Source: Symsagittifera roscoffensis (lineage: Eukaryota; Xenacoelomorpha; Acoela; Convolutidae). Taken from it: a DNA stretch of 64,000 nt. Shown here piece by piece: positions 12,252 through 23,975 of this stretch. Made by a program: the position numbers and the translations under genes. The notes beneath the pieces are model-generated. The model saw only the letters and a program-made list of their open reading frames with translations, was not told where the DNA came from and ran no database searches. The DNA is taken from the NCBI RefSeq assembly GCF_963678635.1, contig NC_087068.1, positions 15,628,027 through 15,692,026 of the forward strand. The letters run 5' to 3'. Every line of letters starts with the position of its first letter. Position 1 is the stretch's first letter.

Positions 12252-12807
12252 GTACTTTAAACACATTTTTTACTTTAGCGTACAGATTTGAATGAGCTCC
12301 AAAAACTACCAAAGCGTCATGGCCGGTTTATCAAAAAAGTAACACAGTAGATTTTTTGGCAAATTAGGGTCTGCGTGTCAGGTGAGCGCGTAAAATCAAT
12401 TGATTGACCTAAAAGTCCGACTGATCGACCTTTTTGAGAAAAGACTAGACCCGCGCCTGTTTTATACCTTTTTGAGGAGTGAGGTTGTCTGGGAATTTGT
12501 CTTTGGTTTTAGCTAAAATGAATAGCAATTGTCTCATTATTTATTTGACCGTAAACTTTTTTAAATAATAGGAAAGCTTTTAATAATCATTTTCCTCAAA
12601 ATTAAAAGAGAAAAAACATGAAGTTTACAAAAAGAAAACAGCTTAAATTTTTTATCAAAGGATCCAATAGTAGAAGTTTTTTTTTGATTTAATTTCACTC
12701 AGTAGATTTTTAGAGATAAATTTTTATTCAATTTTTTTATTCAAAGTAACTGTTGGGGTTTTTAGGTATAAAATAAGATTTGATAGTTTGAAACGTACGT
12801 TTGACAG

Positions 12808-12972
12808 GTGTCCGAGTAATAAATCATCGCCTGGTAAACACAATGAGAGTGACAATAGTGATTTAAGGAGTTCTTTGAGGGGTCAGTTTTCACCCCACAA
12901 TGACAGTGGACTGGGATCCATGGAGGATCACGACGAGACAGGAAGCGAGAGATCCGACGCCAGTCCATCACT
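12808..12972 (+). CDS. Unknown host protein, exon 3 (DSG motif)
   Basis: Acceptor ACAG at 12804-12807, donor GTACGT at 12973. It encodes a disordered, acidic, Ser-rich segment with the sequence NDSGLGSMED. DSGxxS is the known form of a phosphodegron read by beta-TrCP-type SCF ubiquitin ligases; here it is only a sequence match. GC content is visibly higher than in the flanking introns, supporting a coding exon. The following intron is about 16.4 kb. Confidence 0.75.
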
Positions 12973-13006
12973 GTACGTGGCATATTAGCTGAATGGTTTC
13001 CATATA

Positions 13007-13561
13007 CACTAGGCGACAAAATTAAGGGCAAATTCAGGGTTTTTATCTCCAAAAAGCCTGTTTTCAAGGATGATTTAGGACAGCAATCACTTTGGAATTT
13101 AATTAAAAATTATAAATAGACCAATTTGCATTTATCAAAATTTGTTTTCAAAGACTTGAAAATGCCAGTTTACACAATCTGCACTAAGTGTTTAAAACGC
13201 ATAAAATTGTAGGAAACAGCTGAGTTTAATAAAGTTGTCACACTGAACAACTGATGAAAATTGCTTGAAACTTTTCACGTCGCTGTTTTTCCACTTTTTC
13301 TAGAAAGAGATTACAACGATGCAAAACTTAATGCAGATGGTGAAAACTGGCAATTTCAGACCAGAAAAAAAAACATAGGTAGCTCCTTGAAACCAAATTT
13401 TGAAAATTTCATGGAGAGCGACTCTGATTATTTGCTCTTGGTCTAATTGAAAATTTTGTTTGAATTCAAAGTGCTTGTTGTCCAAAATCAGCAATCACTT
13501 TTTAGAACAGGCATTTTAGAGCAAAAAAAACCTGAATTTGCGCTTAATTTTGTTTACTGTG
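13007..13561. mobile_element. MITE with Tc1/mariner-like terminal inverted repeats
   Basis: An element of about 555 bp, 34 bp after the exon 3 donor. The left end ACAAAATTAAGGGCAAATTC is matched in inverse orientation by the right end (GAATTTGCGCTTAATTTTGT), and similarity continues inward through the GCCTGTTTTCAAGG and CAGCAATCACTTT segments, giving inverted repeats of roughly 75 bp with gaps. GGCGACAAAATTAAG-type ends are typical of Tc1/mariner elements. No transposase is seen. A TA precedes the left end, but I do not see a clean TA duplication on the right. Confidence 0.65.
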
Positions 13562-14787
13562 ATGTGATAACGTAATAAGAAACACTCTTGCTTATAGAAT
13601 ATCTTTTTGCAAAATTAGGTTTTTCTTTTCTGAAACGTTTGTTTTCGAGGTTGATTTTGGATAAAATTGAAACAAATTTTTTGCAGAGAAAGAGAGCAAA
13701 TGAACAGAGCAATCTTTAATGAGATTATCAATAATTGTTTTCAAGAACTTACCAGTTTATTTTGGGTCTGGAAATGCCTTTTTTAGTCTCTAGTAAGTTT
13801 CGTATCAGAGTGATGACCTATTTTTTCCAATAAATGGGGAAAATTTATTCATTTGTAAAACGAGAACACCGATTGTTAAATGTGAAAGCCTAATAAACTG
13901 GGCTTTACTGTCATTTTCACGCGGCTTGTAAAAACTAGTAGAGAATGCGAGAATTTTTAGACCTGGATTGAAAAAGCAAATTTTTAAAACCTTGAACTAC
14001 GAGTTGTTCTGATAATTTGTTTTCTGTCAATGTAAAAAAACTTTGAAACTAAAATTAACCTTTCCCAAGCTTATTCTTACAAGCAGACCTTTTACGCTTG
14101 TTGTTACGCTTGTTGTTGTCCATAAGATTACACAGTAAAGCCTCAGTAAAGCTCCAGTAGTGTACAATTTTCTGATTTCATAAAATCATGAAACTATTTT
14201 TTCCTGAGAGGACTTAAGCTAACTTTTATGCCTGGAATGTTTCAGTACTATTATCAGTCCGATCAATAAACACGATTCATTTGGACAAAACGTTCTCACG
14301 TTAAACAGTCAATTTTTGAAGCAATTTTTTGGATTCGAAAGTGCTGATTAAAATGTTACAGAATTTGGAAAAATATGTTCACTAAAATAAACTTAACTTT
14401 AGCAGGTAATATGAATCTTAAAGAGGAGGCAAACAAATCAACTTTTTGAAGTAAATTAAAACAGTATACTCAACGCCAAAAAAGCAATTCAGATTTGAAA
14501 CGAAAGGTTTGTATCGAAAAGTTTTTTCTCTCTCATTTTTTCAGTGTACATATTTGTCTTTGGCTTTCGAAACGTTTTTGTTCTCCTCGATTGTTTGAAT
14601 GGTTTTCTTTTGCTTACGATCTCTTCCTTTTATATTCCGAGATTTGATTTTTGATGTGAAATCTTGCTAAGAGTAATGAAAGTAGTGAAGACTCTTACAT
14701 AGGTCGCTGTGACTTTTTTTGTTTTATTTTCAGGAAAAAAACCTAAAATGCTCTAATAACTACAGATGTGCATTCATATATATATTT

Positions 14788-14794
<7 letters not shown>
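13562..14794. other. Intron sequence, nothing recognised
   Basis: AT-rich intron of the plus-strand gene. I see no exon-like open frame, RNA gene or clear repeat until the start of the dispersed family at about 14680. Confidence 0.5.

Positions 14795-14847
<53 letters not shown>
14795..14847. repeat. (TA)n microsatellite
   Basis: An uninterrupted alternating TA run of about 26 repeats within an intron. Confidence 0.95.
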
Positions 14848-14850
<3 letters not shown>

Positions 14851-14989
14851 ATTCAAATACTAACACAATTATGATTGCACTTAGGTTTATATGCACTTTT
14901 TGCACAATTGAATTTTCTTCTGCTGAAAATTACGTGAGCAGCACTCTACAAATACGAACGTAGAAATGGCGCGAAACACGTGAACAATT

Positions 14990-15235
14990 TCTAGTTTCGA
15001 AAGTGGAATTTAATTTTTAGTTTTCCAGCGGAATAAGTTCTTACCAGTTTTCACAAGGTGGGCGTATGTTATCAAGAAATGCCAATCAATCTGGAAACTC
15101 AAAGAGCTCAAAGGTCGTCTTCTTACTTTGAATTTCGAAAGTTGAGCTTTTTTCAACATAACCAGTGTTTTTTTTTCGGTTTAATTGCGTTCCTTGCTCT
15201 CTTCCAACTTTCAGTTAGCTATGTTTACGTTACTG
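14990..15235 (+). repeat. Dispersed repeat family R1, copy 1
   Basis: Signature order: TTTCGAAAGTGGAATTTAAT, TTCCAGCGGAATAA, ATCAAGAAATGCCAATCA, GAAACTCAAAGAGCT, TTCGAAAGTTGAG, GTTTAATTGCGTTC, then a CAACTTTCAGTTAGCTATGT end. Further copies lie near 23765, 30155, 37495, 39645, 45020, 46675, 47085 and 47360, all in the same orientation. Some are preceded by AGTAATGAAAGTAGTGAAGA (14675, 44813, 46505). It has no coding capacity and its type is unknown. Confidence 0.7.
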
Positions 15236-15965
15236 CAAATTGGTGTTCTGATCATTTTTTTGACATACTTTGTTTCCTCGTGGAAATAATCAAAAATTTT
15301 AGGTTTGTCTATAGATTCAAAAATGTCATCATTTTTGACAGTTTACAACATCTTTAACGTTAGCCTGATAAAATACGAATAAACTAATTTATTACACTTT
15401 AGAGATACATTGTAGTAATTTATTTATTAACAAAATCATGCCATTAAATTAAATTGGTACTTGAAGCATTACGAGGATAATTGAGCACACCCGAGTATAA
15501 ACAGTTTTATGGTGTTCCTTGCATTAAATTTTTATCTTGCAAGCTTAAGTGCAAAATCATTTTTTTGTAATGTTCTTTGGCGTTACTCAGCTAATCGTGG
15601 CGAAGCAATTGCGGCTGCTGGAAATGTTCGTTGTGGTAGCCGAGTCAGTAAGTAGTAAGGCAGGAAAAATCTGAAATTTGGAGAATAATGCATAAAATTG
15701 ATTAAAAACAACCTTATGTGGCGTTTAATTTACGGATCGAAAGAAATCTTACAAGATAACTTTTTCGACTTTTCAAATTCTCCAAACACTCCAAAAACTA
15801 GCCTAAATTTTGTGGTTCAAAACCAACAACATCAAATGCAAATTTGCTGTAATAAAAATAGAATAAGAATGGTTGTTTTCACTTATTTGGAAAGTTTTGA
15901 GACTTATTTTCTATGTTTTTTACCGTATTGTGATGTTGCAAATGTTATTTAACCTTCTCTTGAAC
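15236..15965. other. Intron sequence, nothing recognised
   Basis: AT-rich, with no gene, RNA or repeat that I can support. Confidence 0.5.
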
Positions 15966-18530
15966 TCACACAATTAACGTTTTAGTCGAGTCGCGTAAAA
16001 AATATATGTTTATGACCAGTTGATAGCTGTCAGAAACAGGTTTAAGAACTCCTTTTCCTTGCAAGATGGTTTGTTTCATTTGAAGCGCATATTTCAAACA
16101 AGAAATTAGCTTTTTTTTTTGAAACGCACTTTCGATCCGGCGTTTATCTCTTAAATTTTCCAACGCTCGGAATTCATGCGGTGTGATGTTGGATTTGAGG
16201 CAACAATTCCCTAATTCAGTTACACAATTATGTTCTTTTTGTACAAATTGTTCCATTTGGTTGAAAAGACCTCTGGATCATAAAATTGAGGCAGACGTAA
16301 AACGATGCAACTCTTAAGAGATATTCTCTCGTCTATTGCAATTTTTTTTTAAATCTGCTTTTCTCTTATTAAGATTTAACGTCATTTTGCTTTTGCTGAT
16401 ATCAAATCGATAAATTTTTTCCTGTTTTTTTTTAAGTTCTTTGATCTCGAGTTAATACAGCACCTATATTTTTGACCGCTTTTTGCGTTATAAGGTATGA
16501 CCAGTTATTAGTTGGAATAGAAAAATTTAGCTTGTATATCTCCTCGTCAGGCCTTGCCAATCCGGAGGCTGTTCATTAGGTATCCTCCGGAAGTTAGGAT
16601 TTTCTGTCCTTGATTTGGTGTATGGCTGCATGTGGGTTGCTACGGCGCTGTCCGTGGCGAATTTTGCGTTTCCCAAGCACATTCTGCTTGCGTCATTTTG
16701 TGTTTTTTTTTAAATTTCTGACTCTATTTTTCGAGTGAAAAGAATAATGAGCATTTGTGCAGCGGATGTTACGAGAGTTCGTGTAAAATTTCATAGTCAA
16801 AAATGGTTACTACCTGAACTGGTTTTGTTTGGACTTTTCTGCCCTAGAAAGTTAATTTGAAAAAATCATGAGTGATTGTTTGACCATTTGTGCATCAATT
16901 GTGATTATTTTGAGCGGATGTTCATAACTACCAGAATAAAAACAATTCGAGCATAATGGACACTTTTCAAGTTAATAATTACTTTACCCTCTGTTGTTAC
17001 TGGATTTTGGGAAATTGGGTTTTTTGTAGATTTGGTTTTGATATTTGTTCTTTGCTGTGTGTCGTGGTACTTTTCCGTCGATCCGTTGAAATTCAGGTTT
17101 TATTTAATTCAATAAATGAAACTGTGCATCTGATCTAGAAGTGATTTATAGTAAGTCTTCCAATGATGGTAAGAGCTTACAAATTGAAGTTAAAGGATCT
17201 ATTGAATGCTGTGGCTGGAAGTCGAGTTTTCTTGTTGTCATTTTGATTGATGCAAACGTCATGATTGATGTAAAGGCATTCAAAACCTTTTTTCCGAGAG
17301 TGCAGAGAGCTGTTCTCTATGCTTCAAGGTTCGCTCAAATTTTGCTTTAAGGTTTCAGCCAGACCGCAATCACAGTTTTGTATACCCGTATTTTACGGCT
17401 GTTCTTCTTAAATTGCTTTTTAGCTTGCTCAAATCAAATAAAAATGTTCAGTTTGGTTAGTTGCTGTCTCTTGGGTGTTCTCCGATTTGATTTTGAGATA
17501 CGCCATTGCTCGTCGAATGTTTTAACGGTAATGGGCAACTCGTTTGTCACAGCTTTCAAAGACTGATTTGATGAAGCAGAGGAGTGCGTTACCTGCTTCT
17601 ATTCCAATGTCGAAAATTATAGCTGAAGCAGCTGATGCTGCAACAGCTCTTCGATGTCTGATCTTGGTTGTGATTGTTGGCAGCTCTGTTTGAAGCAGTG
17701 CATTGAAATCAGTTATAAGGTTTTCTTTGTCTCGTTTCGCTATGTCGTTCCGCTTTTGACTGCTGGGCTATCCAATTGAGTCCAGCGGTGGAGTCGGTCA
17801 TACTATGGTGATTTGGCGCACTACCACGATTCGAAGGGATTCATTTTTTTTCTTTTTCGCTGGTCAGATGCTTGAGATTTTTTCTTTGACAATGTTCTTG
17901 TTTAAAGTGTAAATTACTAGTTTTTTAATTGGACAAACTTTTGCTCAGCAGTTTGATTTTTAGGTTGATGCCTTTTTTGTAGCTATTGCACTGAGCTGTT
18001 GAGTTAAGTTATGTGAGTGATAAAATAATCAGGAGGTGAATTAGTGAAAGGAGGTTACTAATATTTTGTAGATGTTATCACGATTGCATTATTCAGTATA
18101 ATGGATTATACATAAATTTTTTTTGTTTTCTGATTTTTAAGTGGATAAAAAACATTATCATATTAGTTCAGTATGCCCAATTTATATCGGAAACAAAGGG
18201 TTTTAATGATTGGTTGATTGAAGTGATCAACAACGTCTTTTCTTTCAAAGTCAAATGTTTTTTGTTCCGGGTTTCCTTCAATAAGACATTCGTATAGATT
18301 TATCGAAATTTTACTTCTCCTATGGTAATCAGTTAGACCCAAGTCGTCAACTTTACGATTATGTGTGTCGATCATACTTTTCTGTGTAGTCAGATGTTTT
18401 GATATATATACACATGTTTAAATGCAATCAAGCCAATTCCTTCATGGTTTTGATTGAAAAAAAAATTCCGGTGTGATAAATGAGAGAACGCGCCAACGCT
18501 TCGGCTAAGTCTCTGCGCTAACAACTGGAA
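15966..18530 (-). pseudogene. Decayed LTR retroelement, 3' part with envelope-like fragment
   Basis: Minus-strand relic inside the 16-kb intron, the downstream half of the element whose gag-like part is at 21377-21658. Between about 17490 and 17750 the minus strand encodes, in one short frame, a basic RHRR motif immediately followed by an Ala-rich hydrophobic segment (AVAASAASAIIF). That layout resembles a proprotein cleavage site and fusion peptide of the envelope proteins some LTR elements carry. The frame is broken on both sides and I cannot identify the rest. Fragments at 18163-18375 and 15966-16256 lie on the same strand but are unassigned. A related segment near 25640-25700 shares GTTGATAGCTG with about 16019, so this family is dispersed. 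Confidence 0.35.
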
Positions 18531-19700
18531 TGCTTAAATTTAAAGTAATTAAGAGTGCTTTTAATCAATTTAAAGCACCTTGCTCATCAAAAACGTGGTT
18601 TTAAAATCAGGTTTTTTATTATTTGCTACCCGGGTCGAGATCCTGCTCAAAAACCGCTCAAGATATGGGCGGTTTGATTGGTTTTCCTGCAAGATTTGAG
18701 CGGTTTGAGCGGTTTGAGCGTTTTTTTTTGGAAAAACTGCCGCTCAAACCACTCAAATCTTGCTTAACAAGCGCTCAAAAACCGCTCATTTCTTGCGGTG
18801 ATTTTTGAACGGTTTTTCAAGCAAGCTTTGAGCGGTTTTTAAGCGGTTTTTGAGCGGTCTTATAGAGAAAACCGATTAAAACCAACAAAAAGGCCTGGAA
18901 AGGTAATGTGACGCTAATATGCAGTTGAAATACTACCCGAGTTGACCTCCATATGCTTATCTTACATTTCCCCACACCGAAAATGCTTATCTTACAATTT
19001 CCTACATCAAATGTATGGAAAAATGCTAATCATACAATTTTCTTACAATTTCAAAAAACCATTGAAAAAAGATTCAATATGGTTTCTCCGGCTATTTGAA
19101 CCAAATAAAACGGTCTGGTAAGGAAAAATAACTAAGTTTATTTTTTTTGGAAAAAAATGGTTATCCTAGATTTTCCATATAAGAAAATTGTATGATAACC
19201 ATTTTACATGAAAGGCAAGATTTTCAGAAACTTGTTAAAACTTGTTCATAACAAATTTATATTATTTAAGAGTACTTTTGCTCAATTTAAAGCACATTGC
19301 TCATCAAAAACGAAAATTTAGTTTGAAGCTAATAAAATGGTTATCATACAATTTCCATATATAAAAATTGTATGATAACCATTTTTTCATAAAAGGCAAG
19401 ATGTTCAGAAACATGTTAAAACTTGTTTTTAATCAAATTTAAAGTAATTAAGAGTGCTTTTAATCAATTTAAAGCACCTTGCTCATCAAAAACGTGGTTT
19501 TAAAATCAGGTTTTTTGCTCAGTTTTACTCGTCACAAATTGGAGCGGTTTTGAGTGTTTTTTTTTAGATAAACCGTTCAAAAACCGCTCAAACCGCTCAT
19601 TTTAAAGCAAGATTTTGAGCGTAATTGTCTAAAAAAAACCGCTCAAACCGCTCAAATCTTGCTTCAAATTAGGTGAAAAATCTCGACTAGGGTTAGCAAT
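18530..19700. mobile_element. Hairpin-rich element with CTACCCGGGTCGAG end
   Basis: Bounded on the left by GCTACCCGGGTCGAGAT (18627-18643) and on the right by an inverted, slightly diverged version ATCTCGACTAGGGTTAGC (about 19681-19698). The interior is packed with GAGCGGTTT units in both orientations. One fold near 18690-18765 has arms of 24 bp with a single mismatch around GCAAGATTTGAGCGGTTTG. A segment of about 80 bp (TTTAAAGTAATTAAGAGTGC to AAATCAGGTTTTT) occurs at about 18540-18620 and again at 19440-19515. No open frame is seen. The layout resembles foldback elements, and it interrupts the retroelement relic on either side. Confidence 0.55.
19141..19440. repeat. Duplicated long-stem hairpins
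   Basis: Two tandem copies, offset by about 180 bp, of a hairpin whose second copy has near-perfect 20-bp arms: AAATGGTTATCATACAATTT (about 19336-19355) and its complement (about 19366-19386). Each is followed by AAAGGCAAGATKTTCAGAAAC and TTAAAACTTGTT. They lie inside the hairpin-rich element. Confidence 0.8.
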
Positions 19701-19879
19701 TGGATTGATTGTTTGTCCGCCATCGGTTGCAAGACGTAATGGTCACTGCCGTCTATGTTGTAAAATACATTTTCCTCGCACCTCGAATACATCAAAAAAT
19801 TGCTGCTGAAAATTTTTGCTACTGTAATTTTTTTGGGTGAGATGATTTCATCAGGTCTACCAGAATGCGAATTTTTGAT

Positions 19880-22200
19880 TTTTGGTTTTCTCTGCAGAAG
19901 GGTATCTGCAGAAGGGTAGGCTTGCTATCACTCCATAGTACCATAGTTTTGTAACAGTTATACTTCGACGATTAGATTGTTTTGAAGTTTCTCTAAGTAG
20001 ATGGCCTTTTAGCTCGATGATAAGATTGTCTTATAAGTTTGCCCAACATCAAGTCAATGTCGTAAAAATGTCATCGATTTCTTCCAAATATATCTCTGTT
20101 TGATGTTTTGCCGGCGATCACTGTTGATTCTGTCTGCTGAAAAACGTTATGATTATGATTGTGATTTTTTTTATCGTAAAAGGTTTCGAGCAGTCAAAAG
20201 CTCTCCATTGCTTTGAGCTTTAGAGTTCTTCAAAGATTCTGATTTTTACTCCGATAGATTCAAGAAAGTTTTAGTAGGTCTCGGGTGACGGAACCGGTAT
20301 TTACCTGTTGGTTTATTTATGAGGTAATTAACTGTGCCTTTTGCAGTTGCTTCAACTTGATTTGCAAGAATTTTCCTGTTTTTGTCTCATTTATCTCTTC
20401 TAGAAACTTGGGTTCGAGAGGGATAAAACAGCACGCATTTTTGTAATACTACCTTAAAAGTGGTTATGGCTGCGGTCTGCGGTAGGGTGATTAGGATTTC
20501 CGTTGTGTTTTGGACCGCTATGTGGTAGAAGTTTTGTCACTGAGTTAGTCAAATCCACTGATGATGCATGAGCTCTGTTTTTTCAATTTGTCATTCGGTG
20601 CGATTAGACCAGTTAATTTTGTTTGAATTTTTTTTGTTGTATCGGCTATAACTTGTTTCAAAGGGTCAAGTTTTGTCTCCGCTTGTAAGAAAGCGTATAA
20701 TGTCTGTAACCATTTATATAACTTATTGTTTATGTCTTTTTTGTGGCTAATAGGACAGGTTGTATAAAAGCTTAGAAATTAGGTAATTTTCGACTGCTTG
20801 TTGATGAACATTGCGTTGATGCGGTACGAATGCGGTACGTTGCGATTTTTATTTTTAAATTTTTGATTTCTCTGTCTGGGAAGCGTGTTCTTTCGTATGC
20901 ATTATATATTCGTATGTTCTTTCGTATGAACATTGCATTGATAAGAAATATTGCGGTTGTTCTTGTAAATGTTTGATTTCTCTCTGTCTGGGCAACGTGT
21001 TCTTTCGTATTCATCATAGTATAGTATACTCTCGGACTGACAGTTGAGGGTTGTTGGCCAGCTCCGTTTTGACACCGTGTTCGATTTGATTCCGGTAACT
21101 ACTGATGGACCGCTAATTGCTTTCAATTCATTAAAAATTGTAACATCTAGTTGCGCTGGTTTCATTTGGTTATGAAGCAAACTTTGATCTGTTTTTGATC
21201 CTTAAAAGAAACTGTTTTTTTTTTCGAGGTAGTTTGTTTGAAGAATTGTTTTTGCATGCCTCTTGTTCGTTGTTCGTCTATTCAGTTTATGTGAGCAACA
21301 GCATCAACAACAATAGACAATTCGGTAATCTTTTTGGTGGTTTTTTTGGACGTCATCTGGTTGTTCCTCTGCCGTTTCAAACGTTCTTTCGTATCTGGTT
21401 TGGGCAAGCGTATTGTAAATGATGTTGGTTGTGTGCACATTCGGAATCATTTTGTAGAGCTTCTGCTAGACTGAAGCAGCAACTGAGTGCGTTGCCGTCT
21501 AGGTGCAACTGCAAATATTGCGCTCGCTGGTTGTGTGCCTGCGAAATTCGTGCTACAGTGATACTGGCGCGGAGAAGTTCTTCAAATTGTTTCCAAATAT
21601 CGGTACTGTGTCCTGAGAGTCTCTCAAGTGGAACTTGAGGTAAGTTTGATTCAACCATTGCTGTTTTTTGGTGCTAATGAGGTTAAATGACAATTGTTGG
21701 CTGGTAAAAACTTCAGTGGGCGATTTTTCTAAACACTTTGCTGATATTGCCAATTTTTCGATCTGATAAACTTGTTTGGCATTTTTTCCACTATTTGCGA
21801 AAGTTTTGCGGTATAAATTTGAGTGAAATGCTGGTTGTGTTGAGCTGATCAATGTTTTGGTTTAATTTTTGAAGAAAAGGCAGAAATAAGATGAAAAAGG
21901 GACAGTGTAGCAAATTTGGTTGTGCTGAGTTTGCCACTTCATAAGATTTTGATTTTTATTTCTTCTGTTCTTTGATCATTATTTTGTAGCTTTAATATCC
22001 CACCGTTGATTAGCAGATGCATTGTTTAACCAGATTATCGTGTTCATAAAAAAACATAATGAAATGTTTGATTTGTTATTTCAAGAGTATCATCATCTTC
22101 AGAGAGACGGGAACCAAAGAGGATCATCATCATCGGTTCTCATCTCTCAGAGTTATTAGTAGAAGAATTGTCAAGTTGGGAAAGTCAAATTCAATTATTA
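19880..22200 (-). pseudogene. Decayed LTR retroelement, gag and RNase H remnants
   Basis: On the minus strand at 21377-21658 a fragment of about 90 codons shows the layout of BEL-type Gag (LPQVPLERLSG, then W..F...L, then YLQLHLDGNALS), comparable to the intact Gag at about 58030-58200. Downstream on the same strand, at 19921-19944, MVLWSDSK matches the RNase H segment WxDS of the intact element. Segments at about 20805-20900 and 20925-21015 are a tandem duplication. Stops and frameshifts are frequent. I infer a BEL-like or related element of about 6 kb running from about 22.2 to 16 kb. The RT region could not be placed with confidence. Confidence 0.45.
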
Positions 22201-22950
22201 AGAGTAGAATGTGTGGGGAGTCAGACTTTATATACAATTGATATATGTATAAGTCAAGGAGCTATTTCCGTGAAAAATGAAAACTCCTGGCTTACTTGTG
22301 GTGGTAGCTTGTGATGGTATCGGAAATCTGGATAAGTCTTTGAATAAGTGATCTATTAAAAGTGAAAGTTGATCCCAGCAATTTTATGTTGTTGCTTGAT
22401 GATCTTTTGCTACGTAATGAAGAAGGGAAGCTGTTGTCCACGTGATATTGATGAGGATCTGGATTTGGATATATTGATGAGGATCTTAATTTGGATATAT
22501 TGATCAGTTCAACGATTTCATAAATCTCCTCGTATCCATGTGAAACCTTAATGCTGTATCTTTAAGTGCTTGAAATGAAAGTGAAATCAGTTTTGACACA
22601 CTTGAGTTCAGAAACCAGAAAAGAATGTGATTTTCCTAAGCTAAGATACTTGTTTCGTTAGAAACTTTTGCTGATGAAACGTGACCACCTCTGCCGCCAT
22701 TTGATAACGAGGATATTATCTTGGTTGTAATGCTTTTGTTTCTTTTCCTTAGGAAAAGTTCCAATCTTCTTTAATCCCAATACCTCCCAACGGCATATTT
22801 TGTTCTACAGGATATAATTTTTTTTAGCTCCCTAAAAAAATTGCGATGTTTCTAACCAACCTCATTTTTTCAGAGACTTGTATTTTTATAAAGTTTTCTG
22901 GAATTTTAACAAAAGAAACCCTAGCGACTTTTGAGAAAGATTCATTCGTT
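22200..22950. other. Intron sequence, nothing recognised
   Basis: No gene or RNA supported; only a short local repeat of TTGGATATATTGATSAG at about 22462-22505. Confidence 0.4.
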
Positions 22951-22954
22951 ATGC

Positions 22955-23145
22955 TTCGGATTCGAATAGGGACTTGTGTTGTGTGGGGCGCGTGCTTTGT
23001 CCACTAAACTTTTAGAGAGATTTTTGGATTTTTTCCATGCTTTAGTCAGAGCTTTTCTGTTGCGAGGGACAAGAAAAAAGTTCTTGGGGGATCCAACCCT
23101 GGTGTTTGTTGTGTAAGACAAAAGTCTTATTCGTTCGGCCATGAA
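22955..23145 (-). repeat. Two adjacent tRNA-like segments (SINE-like)
   Basis: The minus strand reads ATGGCCGAACG (about 23134-23144), close to a pol III A box, then a short hairpin AAGAC-TTTT-GTCTT, then AGGGTTGGATCCCCC (about 23086-23100), a degraded B box and T-arm. Further along, TTTAGTGGACAAAG and CCCTATTCGAATCCG (about 22963-22977) give a second, differently degraded A/B pair. The layout matches the tRNA-like sequence in the BEL LTR (short anticodon-type hairpin with a 4-nt loop). It could be a dimeric tRNA-derived SINE or two tRNA pseudogenes. Confidence 0.4.
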
Positions 23146-23427
23146 GGATAACTTGCTCCAATAATTGAATGCAACTTATCTTTCTTTATCCTGCTTACTT
23201 TCACAATACACAACTTTGTTAAACTAATAACGATTAACAACTTTAGAATTGTGGCATGCTTCGAGAATTTTTATATAGATGCATTAAATCAAAAATTTTA
23301 ACTCAATTCTTCGATTTTTCTTTTCATGTTTTTAATTATTATTAGCTGTCATGGCCGCTCTCATGGCCATCAGTTGGTGGTATGGGTTATAAAACACCTC
23401 AATTTTTCAAGTCTTGCTGGCTCCCCT

Positions 23428-23447
23428 CCCCCCCCCCCCCCCCCCAC
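23428..23447. repeat. Poly-C tract
   Basis: About 20 consecutive C residues following CTCCCCTC, prone to length error in sequencing. Confidence 0.85.
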
Positions 23448-23764
23448 CATGATGTGTTTTCCACTCGGACTCGCCTGCGTGAACATTTTGCTCCTGATTG
23501 TGTTTGGGTCCTTCAGGTACATGTATGATATGATAAGTAAACTTTACCCGGTTGCTGATTGTCGTTTTGAGGTTCAATCAGGGTTTTTTCTGGGTTTTAT
23601 TATAGAAGGTTTATTATAGAATGTTTTTTATAGAAGGTGTCTGTTAAGAGGAATATTAACAAAACGACCCCAAGCTGCTGGTAGGTATCTGTATTCTTTC
23701 GGAGTTCAACTCGAATTCTTTTGCTAGAAGGTAGGCAAAATGCACTCTCCAATTGTGAAAGCTG

Positions 23765-23975
23765 AAATGGCGCGAAAATGTGATCCTTTTATGGTTTCGA
23801 AAATGGAGTTTAATTTTCAATCTTCCCAGCAGCATAAAACTTTTCCTATTAGTCAAGTTTTTTCAAGTTGGGTCAGTTTTATCAAAAAATTGCGTATCTT
23901 ATTTGTTTTTGAACTTTAAGGCCAAGTGTTTGTTCATTGACTGTTTTCCAGCTATCTGTTGGCTATGTTTCCAGG
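23765..23975 (+). repeat. Dispersed repeat family R1, copy 2
   Basis: Contains GTTTCGAAAATGGAGTTTAA, TTCCCAGCAGCATAAAA and the closing GACTGTTTTCCAGC..GTTGGCTATGTTT, in the family order. Confidence 0.6.

Noticed and set aside
14766-14963. 65-codon frame across the TA microsatellite
   Set aside because: Most of it is Tyr-Ile repeats encoded by (TA)n.
18163-18375. 70-codon minus-strand frame as a host gene
   Set aside because: It lies within the decayed LTR element, shows no domain and has no splice signals.
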